From NCBI GenBank assembly GCA_022568135.1, contig JADFFQ010000002.1, forward strand, positions 62,001 to 126,000: DNA of 64,000 nt, in the 5' to 3' direction. Of the stretch, positions 26,221 through 33,552 are shown in pieces (the stretch's first letter is position 1; every line of letters begins with the position of its first letter). Both the position numbers and the translations under genes were made by a program. The notes beneath the pieces were generated by a model. It searched no databases, was not told the origin of the DNA, and saw only the letters and a list, made by a program, of their open reading frames with translations. The stretch is from Planctomycetota bacterium. Lineage in GTDB: Bacteria > Planctomycetota > Phycisphaerae > Phycisphaerales > SM1A02.

Positions 26221-26562
26221 TCATGCTTCACCGCCTTCGTCTCTAAGCCAATCCTCAGAGTCACCATCACCCAGAGCATCGATTGCCTGATCGATGACGT
26301 CGATGATGCTTGTCTGCACAAATGATTCCGGCGGCAGATCCGGTTGCTTGCCGACTGCAATATCGAGCGTCTTTGTGGCGGCACTGACGGTGACAGCCGG
26401 CTCCACCGCGTGTGCATCCGCTCTTGCAGAGTCGGGGAGAGTCAGCGCTCGCAGGGTCACCACCCAATCCTCGAAACCGAATTCTTGGAGTCGCTCGTCG
26501 CCCGTCTTGCGGACTTCTCTCCAGTATTCATCGAGTTCGAGCCCGCCTTGCAGCCTGATCAT
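26221..26562 (-). CDS. Hypothetical acidic protein
   Basis: 113 residues, acidic at both ends. The start (MIRLQGGLELDEYWREVRKTGDERLQE, first part helical) and end (SIIDVIDQAIDALGDGDSEDWL) look like true coding sequence, and the codon use is similar to the neighbours. No motif that I recognise. It lies between the small gene at 25841 and the ferredoxin gene, on the ferredoxin strand, 156 bp downstream of it. Confidence 0.5.
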   Translation of the reverse strand: MIRLQGGLELDEYWREVRKTGDERLQEFGFEDWVVTLRALTLPDSARADAHAVEPAVTVSAATKTLDIAVGKQPDLPPESFVQTSIIDVIDQAIDALGDGDSEDWLRDEGGEA

Positions 26563-26718
26563 GCCTCACCGCCTCTCTCATCCAGCTCCCTGAGCGAGTC
26601 GCAACCGCTGCGGGCGGATTCGACGCAAGCAGATCAACCGCAGCGGGTGCCCAGGCCTGGGGCCAATGGTGAGATCAACTTATCTGCGCCGTGCTTGGGG
26701 ACCACCAACGTGCACTGC

Positions 26719-27057
26719 TCAGCTGCCTTGAGCGCTCTCGTCGAGCATCTCGCGTTTGCTTTCGACATCCTTGAACTCGTCCGCCTCCGGAAGCCCATCC
26801 TTCTGCTCGGTGATCTCCGGCCAATCGACGGCAAGGCGGGCGTTGACCTCGACGTACTCGGCCCACTTCTGGGGTAGGTCGTCCTCGGAGAAGATCGCAT
26901 CCACCGGACACTCGGGCACGCAGAGATCGCAGTCAATGCAAACCTCCGGATCGATGACCAGACAGTTTGCACCTTCTCGAAAAGCGTCGACCGGACACAC
27001 GGTTACGCAATCGGTGTACTTGCACTTGATGCATGGTTCCGAAACCACATAGGTCAT
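26719..27057 (-). CDS. fdxA: Ferredoxin, 7Fe-8S type
   Basis: 112 residues. Two cluster motifs: [14 protein letters not shown] (residues 9-22; the spacing gives a 3Fe-4S plus shared ligand pattern) and [16 protein letters not shown] (40-55; 4Fe-4S). The long C-terminal helix with [12 protein letters not shown] and WPEITEQKD is the hallmark of FdxA-type seven-iron ferredoxins. Acts as a soluble low-potential electron carrier; partner unknown here. Confidence 0.93.
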   Translation of the reverse strand: MTYVVSEPCIKCKYTDCVTVCPVDAFREGANCLVIDPEVCIDCDLCVPECPVDAIFSEDDLPQKWAEYVEVNARLAVDWPEITEQKDGLPEADEFKDVESKREMLDESAQGS

Positions 27058-27117
27058 AATCCGTCGCTTTCCGTAGAACCGTGAAGAGCACAGTCTCTCA
27101 GCCGCCTGCCATCCACA

Positions 27118-27501
27118 TCAGGAATCCCGCTGGGCAGTGCCGGCGCGGCGGGCCTTGATGAAGGACCGGATGCACAACAGCACAAAGACAAAGCAGACAA
27201 TGGCCATAACAGCCTGGACAGCGACCGCTGTCGGCCGGTCGAGTTGACCGCCGGTCAGAAGCACGGGCAGTTTCATCAATCCGCTGACAGTGCCCGCAAA
27301 GCCCAGCAGAGCGATGACGCCGGCAACGTGCATCGCGTGTCTGCGCATGTGTTCCTTCAGGGCGAGGAAGCCGAGGAGCAGCAGCGGCAGGCCGAAGAAC
27401 GCCGGGATCAACGCCGTCGGGCTCTCCCGGCCGGTGCCGAAATACCCGCCAAGGCCGAGAGCGATCAGCACGAGGCCGAGTCCGATTGTAATCTTTGCCA
27501 T
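27118..27501 (-). CDS. Four-TM membrane protein, unknown
   Basis: 127 residues with four hydrophobic helices (about 3-20, 30-48, 57-75, 93-113), a charged KEHMRRHAMH loop between helices 2 and 3, and a basic C-terminus. ATG 27501 has AAGAGGAG upstream, which fixes the start against the longer frame to 27540. It resembles small uncharacterised membrane proteins common in planctomycetes. Sits downstream of nothing obvious; fdxA follows 60 bp later on the same strand but the genes read away in order 27501 to 26719, so co-transcription is possible. Confidence 0.68.
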   Translation of the reverse strand: MAKITIGLGLVLIALGLGGYFGTGRESPTALIPAFFGLPLLLLGFLALKEHMRRHAMHVAGVIALLGFAGTVSGLMKLPVLLTGGQLDRPTAVAVQAVMAIVCFVFVLLCIRSFIKARRAGTAQRDS

Positions 27502-27874
27502 TGACCTACGCTCCTCTTCTAGAGGTACTGAGGTTCGCATGGCTGCTTGCCAGGCAGCCCAAACACACGTCAGCTATCTTACCCGGCCCAATGCCGGGGG
27601 CGGCGAGTGAAGCGGCTGTCCTGCTGGGCGAGATGCTCGCCGTGGACTGGGAGGACGGGTAGGCCGTCATCCGGCTATCGTTGGGTCGTGAAACGCCGCC
27701 GGCTCCCCATCCCACGCATGGGCAGAATCTATAGCAATGGAGTAGGGGAGCGAGCTGCGGCGTCCACGTCCGCGGTCTCGCCCGATGTGCCGATGCCTAA
27801 CGATCGAGTGCAACGGACGACCACCCCTGTTCGAACAAAGCCGCTCGCGAGGACGCGGTGGCTCGCCCCCACGC
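27502..27874. other. 373-bp stretch without a supported gene
   Basis: Open frames exist on both strands (e.g. 27547-27945 plus, 27667-28032 minus) but their products are Arg/Pro/Ser-rich with no motifs, the look of GC-rich noncoding DNA. No RNA gene, hairpin terminator or repeat family member is recognised beyond the ribosome site for the gene at 27501. Confidence 0.4.
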
Positions 27875-28216
27875 TTACTCGCCCTCTTGCGCGGCTGGGG
27901 CGGCAGGCGGTTCCATTTGTTGTCGCCACGTCGGTTGCGGGATGAGGACGCGGCGGCCGAGCTGAATTGAGCTGATCTGGCCGGCGTAGACGGTATCTCG
28001 CCCGTCGGCGGGCTGTGGCTTGTCGAGCCCAATCGTCTCGATTACTGATTTAGCGGCGTCCGGCGAGACGTTTTCCAGCTCGATGATGAAGATGCTGTGG
28101 CCCGTCGGGGGCATCAGCCCGTCGAGCTGACGCACCATCGTCTCGATCTCGGCGAAGCTCGCGGCTGTGCACGCAATCACCAGGCTGGTGCCGGCGGGAA
28201 TGTGGCAGAGAATCCG
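27875..28216 (-). pseudogene. Secretin N-domain gene fragment
   Basis: The frame ending at 27875 encodes ~110 residues that look like one N1-type repeat of a secretin (GspD/PilQ family): LVIACTAASFAEIETMVRQLD, then HSIFIIELENVSPDAAKSVIE as typical beta-alpha-beta blocks, then a short tail with IQLGRRVLIPQPTW. There is no signal peptide or pore domain, and the frame upstream of ~28216 turns into unrelated sequence overlapping the YgiT-like gene. So it is best read as a remnant of a longer secretin-like gene cut by the acs/toxin-antitoxin block. It may still be translated from the longer frame (to 28327). Confidence 0.5.
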
Positions 28217-28256
28217 GCGCGTGATCTTGACGCTACACTTCCCAAGGGGGCACTGT

Positions 28257-28499
28257 TCAAGCTGCAACGACTGGAATCGTCCGAACCTGAGAAGCCTCTT
28301 GGGGGTTCTTCGCCGCGCGCTCGGCACGCTTCACAATCTCGGCGGGAAAGTAGCAATGACCACAACGATCGCATTTGCCGATGACAACGCCGTCCAGCAG
28401 CACCAGTCCACCGCGCACATGGATAGGCTCAGCCTTGGCAACGATGGGCTGGACGGTACCCGTACAAAAATCGCATCGATGCGGCTGATATTCGCTCAT
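28257..28499 (-). CDS. YgiT-type zinc-finger protein (antitoxin-like)
   Basis: 80 residues. Two CxxC knuckles, CDFC (residues 9-12) and CDRC (43-46), frame the core GGLVLLDGVVIG, and YFPAEIVKRAE follows, the zinc-binding N-domain of MqsA/YgiT antitoxins. The DNA-binding HTH of full MqsA is absent, as in many short YgiT-type proteins that partner DUF4258 toxins. Its ATG overlaps the stop of the DUF4258 gene (ATGA, 28496-28499), so the two are translationally coupled. Likely neutralises the DUF4258 protein; this is inference from family and context. Confidence 0.82.
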   Translation of the reverse strand: MSEYQPHRCDFCTGTVQPIVAKAEPIHVRGGLVLLDGVVIGKCDRCGHCYFPAEIVKRAERAAKNPQEASQVRTIPVVAA

Positions 28500-28792
28500 G
28501 TGTCAACTTCGTAGCAAGTGATAATGAGCAACTGCTCGGCGGTCTCGAACCGGAAGACGACGGCCAGCTCTGAGGTCAGGTCTGTCGGCTTGCCCACAAC
28601 AGTATATCGCGGTCCCGGCTGCTGCGGCGTATTCTCCTTCTCAATCCGGACAATCGTCCCGGTAAGGACAGCTGATTCAGCGTCAATTGCCAGCAGACCG
28701 TCCGCAGCCAGTTCGCGGACAGCGTGATGGCTGAGGCGATGTCGGCCCTCCCGCACGGCGTCCCGGATCTGCTGGAGCGGCGTCTCGGTCAC
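28496..28792 (-). CDS. DUF4258 protein (toxin-like)
   Basis: 98 residues of the DUF4258 type, related to RelE/MqsR-like mRNA interferase folds: [12 protein letters not shown] (the H-x2-x-R-x-R/GL start helix), then [22 protein letters not shown] and the C-terminal strand IITCYEVDT. It starts at GTG overlapping the acs stop (GTGA) and ends overlapping the YgiT-type gene, toxin first and antitoxin second, as in mqsRA. Activity has to be inferred; no catalytic residue can be confirmed by eye. Confidence 0.8.
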   Translation of the reverse strand: MTETPLQQIRDAVREGRHRLSHHAVRELAADGLLAIDAESAVLTGTIVRIEKENTPQQPGPRYTVVGKPTDLTSELAVVFRFETAEQLLIITCYEVDT

Positions 28793-30822
28793 CCTTCTTC
28801 GCTCTCGCGCAGGCGGGCGAGGACGGAGAGATCTTCCAGCGTGGTGGTGTCCTGTTTCGTATCGGTGCCGGCGGCGATGTCGCGCAAAAGCCTGCGCATG
28901 ATCTTGCCCGAGCGCGTCTTCGGTAGGGCATCGGTGAAGCGGATCAGGTCGGGCCGAGCGATCGCGCCGATTTCCTTGCCCACATGATGGAAAAGCTCAT
29001 CGCGCAGCGCCGGGCTGGGACTGTGGCCCTGATCAAGTGTAACAAACGCAGCGATGGCGGTGCCCTTGATCTCGTGGGGCATGCCGACCACCGCGGCCTC
29101 CACCACCGCCGGGTGGCTGACCAGAGCAGACTCAACCTCCATCGTGCCGAGGCGATGGCCGGCAACGTTGATCACATCATCGATCCGGCCCATGATCCAA
29201 AAGTAGCCGCGCTCATCACGTCGAGCCCCGTCGCCGGTCAAATAGGCGCCGGGAATCCGCGAGAAATACGTGTCGATGAACCGCTGGCGGTCGCCGTAGA
29301 TTCCCCGCAGCATACCCGGCCAGGGCGTGCGAATGACCAGGAGCCCGCCGACATTGGCCGGCTGCTCTTCGCCCTGCTCATTGACCACCGCAGCGTCGAT
29401 ACCAAAGAACGGCAGCGTGCAACTTCCGGGGACGGCCGGCGTCGCCCCGGGCATCGGCATGATCAACTGCCCGCCGGTTTCCGTCTGCCACCACGTATCG
29501 ACTATCGGGCAGCGCTCGGAGCCGATGACGCGGCGGTACCACATCCACGCTTCGGGGTTGATCGGCTCACCCACCGTGCCCAGCAGTTTCAGACTGGATA
29601 GATCGTGCTTGCGGGGGTGCTCATCGCCCCATTTCATAAAGGCGCGAATCGCCGTCGGGGCGGTATAGAACTGCGTGATCTTGTGCCGCTCGACAATGTC
29701 CCAGAAGCGATCTTCGGCTGGGAAGTTCGGCGCACCCTCATACATGAAGCTCGGCACGCGGGTCGGCAGGATCCCATAGACAATGTAACTGTGCCCGGTG
29801 ACCCAGCCGATGTCAGCGGTGCACCAGTAGACCTGCCCGCGGTCCGGCACGAGGTTGAAAACATACTTGCTCGTGAGGTAGGTGTAGACCATGTACCCGC
29901 CGGTGGTGTGCACGATGCCCTTGGGCTTGCCGGTCGAGCCGGAGGTGTAGAGCAAGAAGAGCATGTCCTCGCTGTCCATCGCTTCGCAGGGGCAGTCATC
30001 GGACGCCACGGCCGTCAGCTCGTGCCACCATTGGTCGCGGCCTTCGTGCCAGGCGATGTCATTGCCACACCGCTTGAGAACGATCACCGTCTCGATGAGT
30101 CCGGTCATGCCGGCCGCGGCATCGACGTTAGCTTTGAGCGGCACGATCTTGCCTCGCCGCCAACCGCCATCGGCCGTGACGATGACCCGGCTCTTGGCGT
30201 CCTGAACCCGGTCAACGATCGCCTGGCTGGAGAACCCGCCAAAGATCACCGAATGAACGGCCCCGATGCGGGCACAGGCGAGCATGGCGATCGCTAACTG
30301 GGGCACCATGCCCATGTACAACGTAACCACATCGCCCTTCCGCACGCCGACCTTCTTGAGCACGTTCGCAAACCTGCTCACCTCGCGCAGCAGGTCGTTG
30401 TAAGTGAGCCTGCGAATCTCAGGGAAGGCTTGAGACTTGTCCGCCTGCGGCCCAGAGGCTTGGGGGGCAGAGGTGGGTTCACCTTCCCAGATGATCGCCA
30501 CCTGGTCGCCGAAGCCGTTGTTGACCTGCCGATCAACACAGTTGTGGCAGATATTCGTCTTGCCGCCGAGAAACCATTTCGCATCCGGCTCCTTCCATTG
30601 GAGCACCTTGGTCCATTTCTCGAACCAGTCAAGCTCCTGGGCAAACTCGGCCCAGAAGCCTTCCGGGTCCTTGATCGAGCGGGCGTACATCTCGCGATAT
30701 TGCTGCATCGAGGAGATATACGCCCCGCCGATGGATTCGCTGAACCCCCCCGGCGGCTCAAACACCCGCTCCTCGTGAAGGACCGACTCGATACTGCTCG
30801 TGTCTCCAATCCTCTCGGACAT
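28789..30822 (-). CDS. acsA: Acetyl-CoA synthetase
   Basis: Activates acetate to acetyl-CoA through acetyl-AMP. 677 residues. ATP-binding [39 protein letters not shown] and the C-terminal [10 protein letters not shown], whose Lys is the acetylation switch in Acs, are all present; the N-terminal ACAS_N part ([16 protein letters not shown]) confirms Acs over other acyl-CoA ligases. Start ATG 30822 gives [13 protein letters not shown]; the longer frame to 31020 is not supported. Its stop overlaps the GTG of the DUF4258 gene, an unusual coupling of a housekeeping enzyme with a toxin-like gene. Confidence 0.96.
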   Translation of the reverse strand: MSERIGDTSSIESVLHEERVFEPPGGFSESIGGAYISSMQQYREMYARSIKDPEGFWAEFAQELDWFEKWTKVLQWKEPDAKWFLGGKTNICHNCVDRQVNNGFGDQVAIIWEGEPTSAPQASGPQADKSQAFPEIRRLTYNDLLREVSRFANVLKKVGVRKGDVVTLYMGMVPQLAIAMLACARIGAVHSVIFGGFSSQAIVDRVQDAKSRVIVTADGGWRRGKIVPLKANVDAAAGMTGLIETVIVLKRCGNDIAWHEGRDQWWHELTAVASDDCPCEAMDSEDMLFLLYTSGSTGKPKGIVHTTGGYMVYTYLTSKYVFNLVPDRGQVYWCTADIGWVTGHSYIVYGILPTRVPSFMYEGAPNFPAEDRFWDIVERHKITQFYTAPTAIRAFMKWGDEHPRKHDLSSLKLLGTVGEPINPEAWMWYRRVIGSERCPIVDTWWQTETGGQLIMPMPGATPAVPGSCTLPFFGIDAAVVNEQGEEQPANVGGLLVIRTPWPGMLRGIYGDRQRFIDTYFSRIPGAYLTGDGARRDERGYFWIMGRIDDVINVAGHRLGTMEVESALVSHPAVVEAAVVGMPHEIKGTAIAAFVTLDQGHSPSPALRDELFHHVGKEIGAIARPDLIRFTDALPKTRSGKIMRRLLRDIAAGTDTKQDTTTLEDLSVLARLRESEEG

Positions 30823-30944
30823 GGCGAGACCTCTCCAAGCGTAAGGAAAACGATCACTGTAACGGATCCGCAACGCCGACCAAAAGCAAATCCGCCGATT
30901 CCGGAGCCCCATCTCAGACTCAGGACAAGCGAGAACCGCACCGG

Positions 30945-31451
30945 TCACAGCGCGATGGTCGCAAGGTCCCCGGGGGGGATCATGCTCGACCAATCGGGCG
31001 ACGTCCGTGCAACATCCCACCGACCGACACGCATGGCGTCGTTGCCAAAATCTAACACATCAGTCCGTCCGTAGGTGGTGAGAAGGCGATGCAGATCGGA
31101 CGACAAGCCTTGCGATGACAGCAAATACGCCCCTCTTGGCCGACAGACACGACAATACCCAAGGAGCTGACCAACATCGACCAGCGAGATGGGCTTTGCT
31201 TTCAGCTCAACGAAGACGAGTGTGGTCTGCCGCCTTTTCTGTACCGCAGCGACAACATCGACTCTGACTTCCCAGGCGCTCGATTCTGCGAAGCATGGTG
31301 CTAACCCCACATCGTTCAATGCGTAACGAAGTTGTTTCCGATCAGTCTTCGGCAGGATAATTACCGTCGCCCGGGGGTGTTTCTCCTTAAGAAAGCCACT
31401 GAGCCAACGACGACAAGGCTCAAGCAGCTTGTCTTCCTCGCGCTTGGCCAT
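30945..31451 (-). CDS. PD-(D/E)xK nuclease, probable restriction endonuclease
   Basis: 168 residues. The nuclease core is visible: an acidic residue in VRVDVVAAV (Asp ~65) and the ExK in LVFVELKAK (Glu ~82, Lys ~84), a strand-strand pair separated by a loop as in PD-(D/E)xK enzymes, followed by a helix [13 protein letters not shown] and strand GAYLLSS. Basic N-terminal helix ([15 protein letters not shown]). It begins immediately after the LAGLIDADG-like gene (its GTG/ATG lies 1-4 bases past that stop) and is the last gene of the cassette with the methyltransferase. So a restriction role is the best reading, though a Mrr- or Holliday-type nuclease is not excluded. The DNA is visibly less GC-rich than the flanks. 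Confidence 0.75.
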   Translation of the reverse strand: MAKREEDKLLEPCRRWLSGFLKEKHPRATVIILPKTDRKQLRYALNDVGLAPCFAESSAWEVRVDVVAAVQKRRQTTLVFVELKAKPISLVDVGQLLGYCRVCRPRGAYLLSSQGLSSDLHRLLTTYGRTDVLDFGNDAMRVGRWDVARTSPDWSSMIPPGDLATIAL

Positions 31452-31454
31452 CAC

Positions 31455-32180
31455 TCAGAGACTTCGATTATACTCTGCCAAAAGTTCTAAGAGACGTTGC
31501 TTGTGCGAAAAGCCAAACCCTACCGTCTCATAGTCTTCAGCATAGACGCGAACCCGGTGTTCCTTCTTTGATCCCCGTTTCTTTGCTGTACCAGCGAGCA
31601 ATTTCGCGTCGATGTCAATCTTCTTGAAAACCTTGACGAGCTGCTTGGCAAATGTGCTATTACCGTGCACCACAGGAAACGCAATTCGCACGCGCTTGCC
31701 TTGGTCACGATCTGCGTAGCTCGGGGTGACAGCCACATCACCGAAGCCGCGCAGGAATTCTTCATGCAGCGATACCGGCAGGGCGAAGAATGACTTTGGC
31801 AACTGGAAGTTGGATCGATCGGTCCCGTTGGAGCAAAGTAACTTCAAATCGCGCCAAGCAATCGTAGGTTTGACAAACACAGCCGTCAGCGTGGTTGTGC
31901 CCTTCTTGATTGGGGCTACGTCTACATTTGCATCTAGCAAGTCATTGATTCGACGACGGACAACGTTCAGTGCCCGCTCGTTTGCCAGATCGAGATCCAA
32001 GTCGAACTTCAGACCGGGCGGAAGTGTGGGGGACCTTTTCCTGATGTCGAGGGTGATCACCAAACGCCGGGTGTCGTCCCGCTCAATAAGCTGGCCGCGT
32101 CCAAACAGCATCCCCAGCAGGTACGCGACGTCTGTGTCCACGTAATCATCACCGGCAAGGACCCCACCCTGCCCGCTCAT
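31455..32180 (-). CDS. LAGLIDADG-like protein lacking catalytic Asp
   Basis: 241 residues with two copies of a LAGLIDADG-helix-like motif about 120 residues apart: YLLGMLFGRG (20-29) and EEFLRGFGDVAV (140-151). Each is followed by alternating strands and basic stretches (e.g. KRVRIAFPVVHGNSTFAKQLVKVFKKI in parts), the fold of single-chain homing endonucleases. In both motifs the metal-binding acidic residue that ends LAGLIDADG is not there (Arg in the first, Ala/Val in the second), so it is probably not a nuclease. Its ends overlap the methyltransferase (4 bp) and abut the nuclease gene. A DNA-recognition or maturase-like role is likely; no intron or intein is seen around it. Confidence 0.62.
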   Translation of the reverse strand: MSGQGGVLAGDDYVDTDVAYLLGMLFGRGQLIERDDTRRLVITLDIRKRSPTLPPGLKFDLDLDLANERALNVVRRRINDLLDANVDVAPIKKGTTTLTAVFVKPTIAWRDLKLLCSNGTDRSNFQLPKSFFALPVSLHEEFLRGFGDVAVTPSYADRDQGKRVRIAFPVVHGNSTFAKQLVKVFKKIDIDAKLLAGTAKKRGSKKEHRVRVYAEDYETVGFGFSHKQRLLELLAEYNRSL

Positions 32181-33394
32181 GCGGTATCCTCGGGCTTGCG
32201 AAAGATCAGAATGAATTCATGAATCTTGTTGATTCGGAACACCGAAGGGTAGCCGAGAGGGCGCAGGTTGTTGTACTCGTGCCCCCGATCCCAGATGATC
32301 ACGTCGTCGTAGACAAAACCAAGTTCGACCATCCGGTTCGCAAAATCGCTGTGGAAGGGGAAAAACCGGTTCTTCTTGCGCAAATCCATAAGCACCACGA
32401 CACAGTATGCCCCGGGGCGAAGTACCTCGAGTACCTGCTCAAACACGGTCGCGAGCGCGTCATGGAAAGCTTGATAGTCAGCGATTGTGGCCAGATCCTC
32501 ATCCAAGTTCCCGTAGTGACGAATCTCCTTGTAGTCAGCGGTACGTCGCTGGGTCAGAATATCCCAATAGGGCGGGCTCGTCATGCACAGATCAATTGAT
32601 CTTGCGGGAACATGGGCCGAAAGCATCCGAGCGTCCACCTGATGTATTTCGTAGGACCGCGCCGACTTGCTAAACAGGTCGGGCTCGTCGAGGCGCCGCT
32701 TCGCAAGATCGACGTACGATTCGTTTATCTCCAGGCCCAGACCGACCTTGCCGAGGCTCCTGGCCGCAAGCAGTGTCGAGCCTGATCCCATAAACGGGTC
32801 CAGCACTCTGTGTTTCCCCCGTCGCCGGAGGAACATGGCCATGAGGCGTTCGCAGAGCATGGTGGGAAACATCGCTGGGTGGCTTATTGCCGCCTCCTCC
32901 GCGGTTTTGCGAATGTCAGACCAGAGGCTCAGCGAATAGCGGAGCCATTCTTCCCCCGAAAGATCGTTGCATCGACGTGTCGATCTCTTCGTAGTGGGCC
33001 GTGGCGCAGTCTCAGGCATTGTCCCCTGCGTTGCAGCCCCAAGCCCCTCAAGCACTCCGTGCTCGACCTTCACGGCGAAGCGATCGCGCTGAGTGCGAGA
33101 GAAAACGAGGTGATCCCCGTCGGCGACACCGTGCTGGCGGAAGAACTTTTTCCAACCACGCCAGCGAAAGATACCTTTGGCGGCATCGATCTCCGTCTCG
33201 ATTGCGCCAAAATTATCGAGTTCAAGCGTACAGGGTTGAGCATCGGTTTCATCGAGGCGGTCACCACGAATGGCCGACTTTGGGAAGAACCACAGATACT
33301 CCCTGATGTACACGTGGCCGTTTCGCAGATTCCCACCGGTGATGGGCACCTTGATCGTGGAGCTGCGCTGCGGTGTCTTTGTCGTCGAACTCAT
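32177..33394 (-). CDS. DNA methyltransferase with N-terminal B3-like domain
   Basis: 405 residues. The C-terminal two thirds are an amino-methyltransferase (N6-adenine or N4-cytosine): AdoMet-binding DPFMGSGSTLLAAR at ~199-212, GLGLEIN, and catalytic TSPPYWD at ~272-278; motif I precedes motif IV. The N-terminal ~110 residues end in GWKKFFRQHGVADGDHLVF followed by FAVKVE, strikingly like the end of plant B3 domains and the related EcoRII-N/BfiI-C pseudobarrels, so this part is a probable DNA-recognition module. ATG 33394 (MSSTTKTPQ) chosen; 33451 is an alternative. First gene of a tight three-gene minus-strand operon. Confidence 0.8.
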   Translation of the reverse strand: MSSTTKTPQRSSTIKVPITGGNLRNGHVYIREYLWFFPKSAIRGDRLDETDAQPCTLELDNFGAIETEIDAAKGIFRWRGWKKFFRQHGVADGDHLVFSRTQRDRFAVKVEHGVLEGLGAATQGTMPETAPRPTTKRSTRRCNDLSGEEWLRYSLSLWSDIRKTAEEAAISHPAMFPTMLCERLMAMFLRRRGKHRVLDPFMGSGSTLLAARSLGKVGLGLEINESYVDLAKRRLDEPDLFSKSARSYEIHQVDARMLSAHVPARSIDLCMTSPPYWDILTQRRTADYKEIRHYGNLDEDLATIADYQAFHDALATVFEQVLEVLRPGAYCVVVLMDLRKKNRFFPFHSDFANRMVELGFVYDDVIIWDRGHEYNNLRPLGYPSVFRINKIHEFILIFRKPEDTA

Positions 33395-33552
33395 GATGCT
33401 GTACGTTTGCGCATCGCCGGTAACCGTATCGTGGTGTGGTAAGACTATCAAACCGACTGCCGCACATCAACCTGCCGGCTGTTCAACGCTAACTCCATAG
33501 TAAACGTGATACCGCCCAGCACCAGGTCGCAACATGCAGATTGGCCACACCA

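Noticed and set aside
27547-28032. Overlapping open frames in both directions
   Set aside because: Products are Arg/Pro-rich without motifs; no ribosome site.
31455-32180. Active homing endonuclease with intron or intein
   Set aside because: No interrupted host gene or intein splice motifs nearby, and both catalytic acid positions are lost.
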